Below are positions 21,955 to 35,443 of a DNA stretch of 64,000 nt, in pieces. Each line of letters opens with the position of its first letter. The stretch's first letter is position 1. A model generated the notes under the pieces. The model did no database searches. It saw only the letters and a program-made list of their open reading frames with translations, and was not told the origin of the DNA. Location of the stretch: assembly GCF_021730395.1 (NCBI RefSeq), contig NW_026461053.1, positions 1-64,000 of the forward strand. Reading direction: 5' to 3'. This stretch comes from Mercenaria mercenaria. Taxonomy: Eukaryota; Mollusca; Bivalvia; Venerida; Veneridae. The position numbers were made by a program, and so were the translations under genes.

Positions 21955-22260
21955 AAAGCACTGAAGGCCGGTTGTCCTGAAAAAGGGCAAACGAAACAGA
22001 GCAACACAAAAACTTTCACCTGAAATTCTAAGTCAAAAGGGGGATAATTCATGAAGTATTGGAGCAAGAGTTATGCCCCTTGTGTCATTTGATGTAGGTT
22101 ATAATGAGGAATAACTATTTTAAGTTTGAAAGAAATCCATCGAGTAATTACAGAGATAAAGAGAAAGTGCTTCAAAACTTTAACCGTAGAGCGGACGCGG
22201 AAGGACGCCAACGCCGGGTGGAGTAGGACAGCTTTCCATACTTCGTATAATCGAGCTAAA
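21955..22260. repeat. dispersed repeat at the edge of the 8.5 kb block
   Basis: Contains AAGAGTTATGCCCCTTGTGT and CATACTTCGTATAATCGAGC, strings I recall as common in bivalve genomic repeats. No gene. Confidence 0.45.
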
Positions 22261-22269
22261 TATTGGCTC

Positions 22270-23490
22270 GATTCGGATTAACTAGATTTGACTGTTTCAT
22301 ATAGCACTACGAGTACACCCATTTTATTTTCTCAGTCCAAATTAAGCAAAAATGAGAAACTTACAAAGTACAGTTTTGTTTTAAATGGAGTTAACAGGAA
22401 GCGATGAGAAAAATCAGGATTGAAACATTAATTTGAAGTCACTTAGATTTACGAGGGCCATTCAATATATAATGTGAACTATATTCCATATACTTATCAG
22501 TAGCAATAATGGTGAATATTTACACTTAAAATCAACATAAGCATCACATGCTTTAATTTTTCCCTCCTTGGAAACAATGTCCTTGCTAAGCTACCGTTGC
22601 TAGGCAATGAGAAAACAAGTCTTAAAGCACTTAGCCACATATTTTTCACTGGTTAACATGCTAACAGATACCTATAAATAGCGTATATTACATGTCGATA
22701 GCGTGTCATCAACACTGTTTCTATGATAAAAACATGATGAAATGATAAAACACAAAACATTTAAGCCAAATATTGTCAAGAAAATTGGCAAATTTCCAAA
22801 AGAGGTCCGTTTTATCATACACCTATATGAAAAATGTCTATACATTACTGTACCAAATAGGTTGTCAATCTACTGAAAAGTAAAAAAAAATAATGCTTAG
22901 TTAACAGTATTTATTGAATGAAATCTGGAAAGTAGATCCTTCGGAAGCACCTAAAACAATGCAAATAGTGAAAATTGCAGACTCGGTTTGATTGAGTCTG
23001 TTCATGAGCAGTAATGGAAAATGCAACACTGACCCTTGTATATAAAGTACCTACTAGTATCCTAAGTATACAAATTAAAGGAAGATAATAGCAACAACAT
23101 AACTAAAACTATACAGATACAGAATAGTTTGCAAATGCCCATGACTGATGAAGTACTAAATGTCCGAGCCAAAGGCAAGATATTGGTGTGTTACTAACCA
23201 CTGTGGTGACTTAGCGAGCCAAGGAAAGTGGGCATGAAAACCACTGACGAAGATATAAATTAAAAGAACTATTATCATGCTATAAAGGTAAACAGTGAAA
23301 TGGCTTCAAAAATGTAAATATACACCCGATCAATATAGTTTGAGCATGACACAGTACAGACACTCCTAATGTCGACATTCAGTCCAGACACACTCCGTAA
23401 CTAACAATAAATATGGAACAGTCACTGACTATCAAGCCATGGCAAGTTGGCATTACAACCATTGATGAGCATAATAAAAAAAAATAGGAA
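22270..23490. other. unit-2-specific spacer, no gene
   Basis: AT-rich and absent from units 1 and 3. A reverse-oriented copy of the CTCAATCAAAC dispersed repeat is at 22930-23030. Nothing else recognisable. Confidence 0.5.
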
Positions 23491-23492
23491 TA

Positions 23493-24250
23493 CCGTATAG
23501 CGGGTTACTTCTGCGGTCAAAATATTCTGCGTTTTGGCACCAAAAATTGTGAAACAAATTTCTGCGTGTTTAATTTCTGCGTTTTCACATAAAAGGAAGA
23601 GAAATTTCTGCGTTTTTGACGCCAAAGAGGAGGTAATTCCTCGCATGATCGGGCGTTGTGAAAATGATAGCGTATGAAAACAATAAACTAAATTACCGCT
23701 AACTGTTGTAAAATAACTTTGCATTTAATGAATATATTGTAGGATATAATAACATGAGAATTGAAAAAAAAATATAAGTCCAACAAAAATTGCACAAACA
23801 ACAACTTCAAACTACGGTATATCGGCATAACGGTTGCACTTATATAAAGGTTGTTAAAGTATAGTTAGGAAGATCTTTGCTAACAAGGTGTTAATAAGAA
23901 CAACACAAGTGAAAATCACTCAGTTTATTTCATTCACAGAAGAAAAATGTTTTCTGAGGTATTAACAGTTAGGACTTTGATTGACCATCACACCTAATTA
24001 TACCATTATCGGTAATTGTCAGATGGCGGCGGTAATTTCCAATAATTAGACCATGCCATTGTGAACTTTGGATTACCTGGGGAAACATAGCGTGAAACAA
24101 CGTTGGTGAAAAAATGCAGTTTGTTTTGCGTTTTAAATTTTTGCTGGATGAATATTCTGCTGGAAATATGTTTGCGATTCTACCGAGAGATCGCAGAAAC
24201 GCAGAAATATACCCCCCCCCCCCCCTCCGTAGAAATAACCCGCTATACGG
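23493..24250. mobile_element. TA-flanked element with CCGTATAGCGGGTTA ends
   Basis: CCGTATAGCGGGTTACTTCTG at the left and the inverse of CCGTATAGCGGGTTATTTCTA at the right, with TA on both sides (23491 and 24251). Short internal repeats of ATTTCTGCGTTTT lie in the left part. A run of 15 C lies just inside the right end. No transposase; a non-autonomous element of about 760 bp. Confidence 0.75.
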
Positions 24251-24474
24251 TACTATGCTAAAACGTTAAACAGTAAAATGTCAACGAAAAGGTTAATAAA
24301 CATCTTGATCAATATGGTACGGCACACTGTAAATTTTTCTTTCAACAACAGTTATCAGAAGGATAGCATGTTCGACTATTCCGCTGCTTTGATAGTATAT
24401 TTAAAGTTCTGAAGTTGACACAATGTCTAGAAAGTGTTGTTTTTTTTAATAATTTTTAATTGTAAAATTTTTCT

Positions 24475-24770
24475 AAGTAAACAAAGGGGCAGAATTCTAC
24501 TAAAATGCAGGTCAGAATTATAGGCCTTGACCAGTGACCTTACATAATTACAACAAAAACATGTGTGAAGTTTCAATTAGATATCTGTAGTAATTACAGA
24601 AATATGTATATGCAAATAAGCTTTAACCTGAAATTTTCTAATTACAAAAAGGGGCATAATTCTGCTAAAAAAATATGTCAGAATTATAGGCCTTGGCCAT
24701 TGACCTTACAAAATCACATGTACAAAGTTTCAATTCAATATCTTTAGTAATAGCCAAAGCATTACGCCTA
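24475..24770. repeat. two tandem units of about 165 bp
   Basis: Both units contain AAAGGGGCA(G/T)AATTCT, then GTCAGAATTATAGGCCTTG and TGACCTTACA. Non-coding. Confidence 0.7.
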
Positions 24771-25456
24771 TGTGAACGAACGGTTGAAAAGAAAAGAAAT
24801 GGAATAACCAATGCAGTTTTGATAATACCAGGGAATGGTTGAATTTTGAACCACTCAAGATGAAAAGGGCCATAATGGCGTAAGGGCATTGATAAAATAT
24901 TGTTTGCTAGCCAATTGGCCAACTGATAGAAAATGTGAAAAGTAAAGACAAGCTGTACAAAACTTAAAGATGTTATCAGACACAAATGCCATGGCAAGTG
25001 GTTTAGCTCTCCTTATTTGATAATATTTATTCTAAATGAGTTAAAAATGTATTTACAAACATGTAAGTAATATAAAAGAAATACGTTTTGCTGAATGGTC
25101 CACCTTTAAATATGGTTGTGTGTCCCGTCTCGTACAATTACACAAACCTTGGTATTCATTTCTTTTCTTTTTTAAATTCCTTTTCCTGTATATCGTATTA
25201 CTCTTATTTATATTTAGACTGAGTGAATGTAGCAAAAACAAAACAGAAAATGATAAATACCTATTCTTAAATGTATCAAAAGCAATTACAGGAATACATA
25301 TTTTTGAAATTTGACATTAAAATATATTTTTTATTACTGCATCAAATACAAACCAGAATTATCCAGAAAAAAATTCACGTTAAAATTTGTGTATACTAAC
25401 TGTAAGGACGGACAGTACCAAAGAATATAACAAATGCAAGTCAACAAATTGTTGTC

Positions 25457-27598
25457 TCATGATAGAATAGACATGCTGAGAACCACCGAGCCTCGAAAAC
25501 TTATGTCAATATTAACTGGCCTGTTCAAAGTCAGGCGCTCGACCTCTGGTGCCTCTTCTGGCATTGCCTGCATGATAAGCTCTGCAGGCACTTTAAGGAC
25601 TTCCTCACTGTCCAGCAGTAGCTCTGCCTTGCCGTCATCAAGGCTCACACCTTCTACTATAACTTTTCTGTTTGCAAGAGGTGCCTCGATTTTTTGAAAA
25701 TATGAGGGAAAGTATTGTGTTGACAGTTTCAAAGTTTAAATAGGGAGACAATACATAAATAGACATAATAGCACTATGGCATTCGGCCATTGCACTACTC
25801 ATTAACGCCTAACATTTAAATTTGTTAGCGGTTTGAATGCAATTCTGATGCAACCCGCAACATTTTCTCCTGCACAAACATATACGAAAACAATTTTTTT
25901 TTTATTTCATAATCAAACGTACTAGAGTCCAAATGAACTCCAATCACATCCATACTAGTTTTCGTAGTTTTTTGCGCTATGCTCTAACAGAACTTAGTTC
26001 GTATTAATTTTTTTCTTTTTTTAAATCATTATCACTATTGGATTATCATGGTTAAAATCAAAATAATAGACCAGTACCTATGTTATATTGTTGAATAAAA
26101 CACTGTTGAATAAAAAACAGCTTAATAATTAAATCACATCTGTGCTACCCTCTTACTCAAAGTCACTGACTGGCAGGTAATCAACCTTTGACCTCCTGCT
26201 TCGAAGGTGGACGTCTTAACCACTAGACCTAAATGTATATTTTAACATTTAATTTAAAAGTAAGTAATTCAAGGCTGGTAAGAAATTGAACATGTATGCA
26301 AATAAAAGTGAGAAAAAAAACAACATAATTCCGTTGAGGTTCTCGCCGTAGCGGAGAGCGACGTCTCATTTCTAAAAAGGTTCACCACCACATTAGAAAT
26401 GGTGACAAAATCTCCTGAATGGACTTCTTCTTTGCAGGCCTCCCGCCACAAGCTGACTTGTGTTTAACCCGATGCATCCTCATGGGTGATAGTCTTTAAC
26501 GGTACATTTGTGCCCTTCACCAGCTCTGTTCTGACATTCTCTTCCTGAATGAATAAAAGGTATTCTTTCATTAACAGAAACTTTTTGATTAACATCAGTT
26601 TAACATATGATATCGTAAAACAAGGTTGCTACTGAAACACTTCTTCAATGTAGCTGGACAGAACCCACCCCCTATTCCAGATGAGACATGTGACGTGCCA
26701 TTTATAACATTAAATTTTGCTATTGTAAATATTAACTTCCCATACATTCGGATAAAGGAAATACTGTATCTGGCAATGATTTTTACGAATCACTTAGCTT
26801 GCGCTGGATTCCATGCTATTATAGATAAACTAGAATTTGTCTGTAGGACATGAGCTGTGCCCCAACTGGAACATTTTATATCAAATAAGGGGCCAGAAGT
26901 CATGTAATGTCTGCAGTCATAGTGTGCATAGCCTCAACAAAAAATATTTTTTACACAAGATTAAATGCAGATAAACAATTTATATAAATGTTTTCATAAT
27001 TGCAGGCCATACACTTGTTGCATTATGAGTATCACAAACAATTGGACAATTTCAAAAGCCTTAAATCTGTTGTAATTAGTGAGTGGAAATTCAAGTGAAA
27101 TACAAGGCATGCATATTCATATATATGTACTCTTAAAAAGGCAATGAATATTCAAACCTGTATTATCTTTCCTGCTACCGAAACTCTCTTGGCGACTGCA
27201 ACGCTTTCTTAATCTCAAGTGTTGCTGCAGGTGGTGGACTCACAATGGCCTTTCCTGCGAGGACCTGTTCTTCATGAACATCTAACCCACTGCTCTCGAA
27301 CACCTTTGACGCCCTGGTTATAACTATAACTGGCAGCTCATCGTCCGTCTTCCTTATACGTTCACGTAAGACGACAGTCTGCCCTTCTGTCAGCTTGGGG
27401 AACTTTCTAACATCATAGCAAATGCAACGCATGCATGTCGCCCCATCACTGACTGCTACAGTCAGTGAATGCTTCTCCGTCCCGGTCAAGTCCAGCGTAC
27501 TTGAGTGGTTGCTCTTGACAAGCAACCACCTTCACCTTCAACGACTTGGCATAAGGGCCCGTCCCTTTATTTGCAAAGAGAGTGTTGAGTGTTGCCGT
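25457..27598 (-). pseudogene. OB-fold (RPA-like) protein gene, decayed
   Basis: Exon a (27158-27598) follows a TTTCTCTTTCCAG acceptor. It encodes LKVKVVACQEQPLKY, then in a shifted frame HSLTVAVSDGATCMRCICYD and PVIVITRASKVF, ending at a GT donor in the frame AKRVSVAGKIIQ. Exon b (26544 down to about 26325) follows a CATTCAG acceptor: EENVRTELVKG, a TAA at 26464-26466, TQVSLWREACKEE, then GDFVTISNVVVNLF. Exon c (about 25680 to 25457) encodes VIVEGVSLDDGKAELLL through to a TGA. The pattern of strand, SLWRE and GDFVTI resembles an OB-fold as in RPA-like single-strand DNA-binding proteins. At least one frameshift (near 27478) and one stop break it. It is multi-exon, so not a processed copy. The family is unknown to me. 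It is absent from units 1 and 3. Confidence 0.55.
26150..26235 (-). mobile_element. degenerate tRNA-derived SINE head
   Basis: On the minus strand GGTCTAGTGGTTAAGACG resembles an A box, and AAAGGTTGATTACC is a damaged B box at about tRNA distance. It lies between exons b and c of the OB-fold pseudogene. Old and truncated. Confidence 0.45.
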
Positions 27599-27699
27599 CT
27601 GGAAAGAGAAACCAAAGTTTCTATTACAAAAGACCCTGAGTAGAGTTTCAGTTTTTCCAATAATAATTAGATTAGACTTCATTGGCAGACTGTATGAAT

Positions 27700-30514
27700 A
27701 ATGATACTTACACAAGACTAAAGAGATATGAATCGTACCTTAAGAAAACCAACATACTGCATTTGCGACCAGGATGCAAACAGGTAAGACTGAGCTTCCC
27801 ACACTAAAGAGATAGTACCTAATTTTTTCAAATCATAGCTATGAAATTAAAAAGTTTTGGAATGAAGACAAATGTCGATATATTTCTCCAAAATAGATTT
27901 ACTGGCAATAGTTTCACCAAAAACGTATAGTTACGACGTCGAGCATTTAATATTTTCACATAAAAGGAAATTTTGTGATCAAGGAAATGTAACTCTTCTT
28001 AAATATGGAGATCAGAAACATCAAAGGGATATAATATATTGAATATTTTCTATTTGGGTGCATTTCATGTAGTATTCAGCAGTGATCTGGATTGTTAAAT
28101 AATTATCCATGATACAGTTCGCTAAAATTATACATCATTCTGAATACGAACCCAGAACCTCTAGCTAGGTAGTTTAAGTTAACCTCTATTCTCTTCTTGA
28201 CTACATAACGTGAACTGGAACAAATTTGTGACAGTAACATTTGTGGTGTACTCATGATATATATATATTGGCGTATTGGCTTTGTTACGTAACGGTTATT
28301 TTCGTGTCAAGAAAAACTATAATCAAATTTTGTAAACATTTCAATTGGTCAAACATGCCCAAATTTCTCTTACGTGTTTCTTATAGAATGGAGGACTAGT
28401 GAAATATAACTTACGTCGAATCTTTTATCTTTCCTTTCTTTAGCAGCAGGTTAACGGCAACGACGAGTTTGTCTAAATTTAAGCAACGACTTTACAAGTT
28501 TCGAAAGGATTTCTGTTGATAGCTAGAAATTACAGGTACAAACTAAATACCCTCCTGCAATACACAATGCCATCAGCATTCACTGTCAATCAGTATCATG
28601 ACTAAGATCGACTGTAATTCATTCATTCCAATTAGACAGAGTCCATTGTTTACATTTTTACTTGTAAACTGTGCATTTGTAAAAACCACTATATCTGCAA
28701 AAATCTAAATACATGAAGAACTCTTGTACGTTCTCTACACAGTATAACCAGGATCCATACTGGTACCGCAATTAATTCAACCAGGCTGATCAGACTGCCA
28801 TTTATTTATTTTTTAATTCTCATATGTTGGCCTGAATTGTAACAGTTAAATTACTGATCTGTCTTTTAAGTCACATTCTCATTCATCAGATGTTCGACAT
28901 GGTACCCGAGACGACGAAGTTAGTAAAACTAACACAATTGGAATATTTACATTTGTTTAAGAAATGCTGACAGCTCTCGCTGGGAGAAGTTGCATGTGCT
29001 TTCAGTGCCAATGCGCATACTTGTTTTGAGGCCCCAACATTATTCAAGAGGTACTCATCTACAGTCTGCTAAATGCAAACGAGAAAATTGCGTGTTTTAA
29101 AATGATTGAAATGGGTAAATAGTGCCAGGGTTAAATAAAATTTTCCAGAAGATAACAGCCATTATTTATATCTTAAGTCTCGTACATAGGCCTGCTGAAT
29201 TTTTTAGCTCCCGACAGCCTTTTTTCAAACATTAATAGCTGAATGTAAACAAGGTAAACATGTCTTTTTATCATTAACACCAACCTAAAAGTGATTCTGC
29301 GAGACAGAAATGACGATAACTATCGTTTTCGTTTTCCCATTGTCTGATTTCTGGGTCCTGCAACTTTCCAGAAACGTTAAATTTATGTACCCTCTTTCGG
29401 GCCTCTGTGACGTGTTCAGTTTATTTTTAGGTACAAACAAATACGCGTTTTGTGACACATAAAAACTGAACTTGATTCAGATAACATTTCATGGATCTTG
29501 CATTAAAATGAAAATATGACAGCTGAAAATGTTGTAAAATTGTCCGAATCTGGGTACTGCACGTTTTACTGCTTTGGATTTTGTGGACGATTAGCCCCAG
29601 AGCGATATGTTGGCAAAATACTTGCAACTCTCTAAAACAAAGGCAAGTTTTTCTGAACAGCAGCGAACTGTAAACAAATGAAGTAGACCCAAGCACTGCT
29701 CTTTATCAAAATTACTTGCAACTAAATGCAGCGAACTTCTTTCAATATTTGTAAACAAATGCAGTCAAGAATGAACGCCGGGGTCACGTGAACGTCTTGA
29801 TCTACTGCAGGGTTTTACCGCCTGTGTGTTTTGTTCAAAAGTAGCTAAAAAATACACTCCAACTTAAATCGCTGTACAAAACTGTCTGATGTAGATTAAC
29901 TTTCCCAGCAAATGTTGATTAGCTTTCACGGCAAATATGGCGTAGAGAAAAATGATAACATGGGCAATCTTACTGTCGAATTCGACTAGATCGTTTCGCT
30001 AACCCGGGTCGGCCTGGCAAAGACTAAAAAGCGTTAACAGCTGCAATTTGATAAATTACACTTGAATTATAAAGCAATATATATGGCATTTGATGTAAAA
30101 TGTTTATAATAACAACAAAGACTTTATATTTGAAGTGTAAGTTGAACAACTGTTCAACTATGCTCCAAGAAAACATCCCATTCGAATACGCCCTAGGACG
30201 GAGTACCACGACTGGCGTATTACTTTGTGTATATTTTCTAAAATTAGATGGAAAGAATATCTGACAGTTAAAACATATTTGCGGACAGAATCGCGTTGAA
30301 ATGACACCATTTTTGCATTCTGTACATCTATACATATTAGAATGTGATACATTTTATTTATGCACTGTTGAAATTTTAGAACTATTTCGGGGCGATCGTT
30401 TAAAGTTGTCTGTAGGCATATGGCATTAAGAAACAAATTTCGTATTCCGGTTGCACTGGCAGGTTTGTCTTCGACAACCGTCCAAAAATGTGGTTAGAAA
30501 ACATAAAAAGTAAA
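27700..30514. other. unit-2-specific spacer, no gene
   Basis: Both strands were read. Open stretches are short and without recognisable domains; local AT-rich tracts only. The right edge (30515) is where homology to unit 1 (about 1950) resumes. Confidence 0.5.
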
Positions 30515-30632
30515 CGTCCAGTTCACATTACAGGTCTCACAAACCTTGCTTTTATTTTGGAAAATTTTCAAAAAAAACATTTCTTTTAATATTTTTGAAA
30601 CATTCATGCATCAGATTAAAAATTCATACAAA

Positions 30633-32082
30633 CCCAAACAAATTTTTTTTCTAATAAACACTATAAAAACACCTTATAAACACTATCAAACCCGCTTTTT
30701 TTGGTGTTTGTTAGTGCGTCCCATTAGTGATCCAAGAAATGGTTGCAATGGATCGCTAACGGAACGTGTTCCATTAAATGGATCCCGATTTTGAAGCGAG
30801 TTATTAACTTTACAGAGCCATTCAGAAGGCTTTCTCCTCTTTTATAAGGAAACATATGGTTTTAATTCATCAAATGTACCGTAACAGCAGATCTTCTAGT
30901 TGCTATGGTTATGTTATGTAATCTCATCTGAGGTATAATATAGAGGGACTTAAATTAGTGCATTTTGTAGGTTGTAAGTGTAGGGGTTGGACATATGGAT
31001 TTACTGAAGAGAAAATGGTGGTTGTTCTTTCATTTAATTTCTATGATTTACAACTAAAGGTATTTTCTTAATACATGTACTTGCAATTCAGTATAAATAG
31101 ATGCATGTTAACATTGTGATTCTTTATAGATTTCATTGTATGTTAGAATTCAAAGATTTATCAAATGCATAACACAATAGTTTTTGAAATGCTGATTCAA
31201 ATGACCTGTATATTACTTTCTTATATTGAAACTAGTTAATAAATATATGATTCTCTTTGTCTATCCATATTTCACAAAATTTAAGATGGAATTTCTGTTA
31301 GCTGCATGATTTATCAAATGATTTGTATAAAACTGCATCCAAATGATCATGAAAATGTTGAATGATTGCTATATACATATTGGCTCAATTTGAGTCAATG
31401 GGATGGATTCAGTGTTATATTTTCTGGTGCATGGAGTCCATTTAATCATTATGGATATATAAGAGAGTTCTGCTTAAGCCGGAGTTAGGGGGCATAAGAG
31501 GTGTTGCACATTTCATTACCTCGCATGTACAGACTCAAACTGAGTCTGCTATTATTCCTCTTGGTTGCATTCTATGCTTCCAAATATTATTTAACAAATT
31601 AATATTTGAATAATTTTAACAGAAAAACCTTTTCAACAGTTACTGCATATCTCTGCAAATCCAGGCTATATATATACCCAGTCACATAAACGATTTGCCA
31701 AAACTGAATGCATCAGGTTTCAGTTAAATACAGCCTGTAGTTAGGAATTTATCAGTTTGATGAAACGCATTCCATTGAGTGATCTATTAAGCGATCTATT
31801 ATATATGCGTTCCATTAAGCGATCCTTTAAGCGATCCATTATACGATCTATTATGCGTTCCATTATACGATCTATTATGCGTTCCATTGAGCGATCTATT
31901 GTGCGCTTCATTAGCGTGTTGTTAAATGACACATTTATGTTAATTAGCGATCCATTAGCTCATTTGCATGTGAACTTGGAACACGGTTTTGATGGTGTTT
32001 ATTGGATTAACAACTTGCTTGCAGATCATGGTTTTAGTGGTGTTTATTGACAGTGTTTATTGGGCCTTTTTTTTTGTTTGGG
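30633..32082. mobile_element. 1.45 kb TIR element with AATAAACAC repeats
   Basis: Terminal inverted repeats: CCCAAACAAATTTTTTTTC on the left and the inverse of CCCAAACAAAAAAAAAGG on the right. Both continue with copies of AATAAACAC. Unit 1 (near 2060) is uninterrupted. Target duplication is 2-3 A-rich bases at most. It carries a GATC/ATTA array (31770-31925) and one dispersed repeat (31385-31600). No transposase. Confidence 0.7.
31770..31925. repeat. short tandem array of GCGATCCATTAA-type units
   Basis: About 12 units of 12-14 bases, alternating GCGATC(C/T)ATTA and GCGTTCCATTA. Related pieces occur at 30705-30785 in the same element. Because the unit has no stop in some frames, both strands show long artificial open frames (RSIMRSI-like and RIIDRIM-like); these are not genes. 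Confidence 0.8.
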
Positions 32083-33109
32083 AACCTTAGAGATCATATC
32101 GTAAGTTTATACATCAGGGGCCGTATTCATAAAGCATCTTAAGTATAAGTTTTGACTTAAGTTGAAGATTTTACTTAAGTTTGTGGTGATTTCAGCTTAA
32201 GCCTTAATAATAAACTTAAGTCCTATTCATAAAACATCTTAAACTTAAGATACGTAAGAAATGATTTAAGTAGGGTCAATTTTTTGCTTAAAGTTAAGTC
32301 ACCGAACACCCTGTCCTATCTTTTAAGAAATTTCTTAAATCAGAAAACAAGATGGCGTCGTCAGTACGATTCAATTGTAGTTTTTCAGATAAATGCACTT
32401 TAAACATAATTGTGCATGTTGTATCTGTCTGAAATTAATGTTTTTTTTATGTTTTCGTCCACAATAAAAGCTATTTATAAACTGGACCAAGGGAAATAAC
32501 GTATTCTGAAATGTCAAAGTTGACATAGTTTCTGCATAGAAACATTTCTTTGTTTTATTTGGGAAAACTATCATTTCTTTATAGCATAGAAAGTAAGGAT
32601 AGAAATTTAAAGTATATTGTGTTCGTGTACAATTTATTTCGCTTTATGCCTATCGGTATTCGAAGTGAATGTTATTTGTTTTCGCGATATGAGGGGTGAA
32701 AAATTTAGCCTTCTCAGCTTCAGGCACATAATCAATTCTAAATTGTAATAAATGTTTATCTAAAACGATATTGGTGACGTACCGATTATGTAAAAATAAA
32801 CCGAAGTTTTCAGTTGCTTTATCTCTGCAACTGACCCTTCTGTCGGATCAAATATATTCAAAGTAAAACAGAAAGTAGACTCTGCATGAACAGATGAAGG
32901 ATTTTCTACGGTGACTTGCAAGGCTTTGAACTATCAAAAGTAAGTTTATTTCTATTTTTGTTTCTTAAACCTAAACGATAGTATATCAATATGGAGTTGC
33001 CCCGACAACACACTTGTCAGCTTGTCACCCTGTCAGCAGCAACTGCACATGGTTACACATTTGTTTATAGAAGTGGCTAGGTGTCTGGTATAATACAGGG
33101 TGAACCTGT

Positions 33110-35185
33110 GTTTACGTTCGATAAACTAGGTTTTTCAAACAAAACTATGATTTTCGGTCATAAACATAGGTTCACGTTCGTAAACTATTGTTCACACTCG
33201 TGAACCCAGGTTCACGCCCGTAAACATAGGTTCTTGCTCAATCGAAAACCTAGTTTAACGAATGTAAACATGGGTTCATGGGCGTAAACTAAGGTTTTCG
33301 CTGTTTTTCATATTTTTTCACGCGGAAATACAGGTTAGTATTCGATAATCCTAGTTTTTCGACCAAGAACGTAATTATTGGATAACTGGCTTGCCATGAA
33401 CCATATGTTTACGAGCGAGAACCTATGTTTATGACGGTGAACTTGGGTTAACGAGCGTAAATCACAGTTAACAAAAGTGAACCTAGGTTTACCCTCGTGA
33501 GACTAGGTTTCTCGAACAAAACTATGATTTTCGGTCGTCATCCTTTGTTCACGGGCATGACGACAATTGTCCAATAATTAAAAGCTAAGATTAACGATCA
33601 ATAAACCAGTTTTTTTTAACGTAAAACCAGGTTTTTCGAATACTAGCCTATATTTTCGAGCGAAAACCTAGGATAAAGTTCTCCATAAACCATAGGTCAC
33701 TCTCGTAAACATAGGTTCATGCTTGTAACCCAAGTTCACGGTCATAAACATAGGTTCACGTTTGTAAACTATGGTTTACCAGTGTGAACTGTGGTTCACG
33801 AGCGAAAGCACAGGATAACAATAGTAAACATAGGATAACGAACAAAATTTGTTGTTAAATCGAGAAACCTAGGTTATCAAACGTAAATAATGGTTTACGG
33901 TCGATACATTAAGATAATAAAGTCACCTATCACGCTCGTGGACCCAGGTTCACTGTCGTAAACATAGGTTCGTGTCCCTAAACTATGAACAAATAAAACT
34001 ATTGAACAATAAATTTCGGTCATTATCCTAAGTTTACGAGCATGAACCTTGGTTTACAGGCATGAACCTGGGTTCACAAGCGTGAACCATAGTTTACAAA
34101 CGTGAACCCTGGTTTACAACCGAAAATCATAGCTTTGTTCGAGAAGTCTAGTTTCACACTCGCCTAGGATCACGCACGTAAATAGAGGTTCATGTCCGTA
34201 AACTGTGGTTGACGGCAGTTAATCTAGGTTCACGCTCATAAAGCTATGTTCACCCTCGTAAACACAGGTACACGACCGTAAACATAGGTTTACAACTGAA
34301 ATTGATAGTTGATTTGATAATCCTAGTATATCAATCGTAAACCATGGTTTACATTCAATAAACTAGGTTTCTCGATTGAACTATGAATTTCGGTCGTTAT
34401 CCTATGTTTACCTGCGTAAACTTGGGTTTAGGAACGTTAACCTATGTTTACGAGCATGAACTATGGTTTACAACATTATCCTATGTTTTCGCTCGAAAAA
34501 ATAGGCTAGTATTCGAAAAACTGGTTTTACGTTCGATAAGTTCACGCTCGTATACCCAAGTTCGTAAACTATGGTTCACGGTCGTAAACATAGGTTCACG
34601 TCCATAAACATAGGTTCATGGCCATAAACCCATGTTCACGCCCGAAATTCATTGTTGATTCTATAATCGTTATCCAATGTTTACGCTCGTAAACCCCGGT
34701 TCACGCTCTTAAACCGTAGTTTACGAATGTGAACCTATGTTTACGACCATGAACTTGGGTTAACAAGCGTGATCTATGGACCATAGTCTATAGTTTACGA
34801 ACATGAACCTACGTTAACCACCGTGAACATGGGTTAACAATAGTTAACATATGTTCATGCTTGGGAACATAGGATAACGACCGAAAATCATAGTTTTGTT
34901 GGAGAAACCTAGTTGATGGAAATGTCAAATAATTACGTTCTTGCTCGAAAAACAAGGATTATTGAATACCAACCGAAAATATACATGTAGGATAATAGGC
35001 TTAAGCCATAGTTTACGCTCTTGAACGCATGATTTACTATCAATAAACTAGGTTTCTCGATTGAACTATAAATTTCAGTAATTATTCTAAGTTTACATGT
35101 ACGTTTAAGTGTGAACCATAGTTTACGAACATGAACATATGTTTACGACCGAAAATCACAGTTTTGTTCGAGAAACCCAGTGACC
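33110..35185. repeat. 2 kb minisatellite of about 20-bp near-palindromic units
   Basis: The basic unit is close to AGGTTCACGCTCGTAAACAT; adjacent units often appear as complements (GTGAACC next to GGTTCAC). Roughly 100 diverged units in all orientations. It lies wholly inside the 7.9 kb element. Confidence 0.85.
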
Positions 35186-35205
35186 CAAACACAATAGACA
35201 TCATA

Positions 35206-35443
35206 CACTCAGTTCCAAAAGGAAGTGTGCACTTAATTTTCTGTAATTTTTTCTTGGTTATTTTCATGAAAACTTATAATGTTTGGTACCAAAATTTAAA
35301 TCAGTTCGTAAACAAATTGGTGTGCATTTTAGATTTTGAGTTATACCTGAGAGTTAGTGTATGACAAAATGAAACAAAAACGTCAGGGAATTTTTTGAAA
35401 TATTTAAACTTAAAAAGTGCACACTTTCTTTTGGAACTGAGTA
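35206..35443. mobile_element. 238-bp TA-flanked MITE (Tc1/mariner-like ends)
   Basis: CACTCAGTTCCAAAAGGAAG continues to TGTGCACTT on the left; its inverse is on the right, with TA on both sides (35204 and 35444). It lies just beyond the minisatellite, inside the 7.9 kb element. Confidence 0.8.

Noticed and set aside
31741-32050. Overlapping open frames on both strands (RIIDRIM-like and RSIMRSI-like peptides)
   Set aside because: Produced by a 12-14 base tandem repeat free of stops; no domain and no codon bias.
33110-35185. Short open frames such as 34383-34607
   Set aside because: Translations of minisatellite units; no conserved protein.
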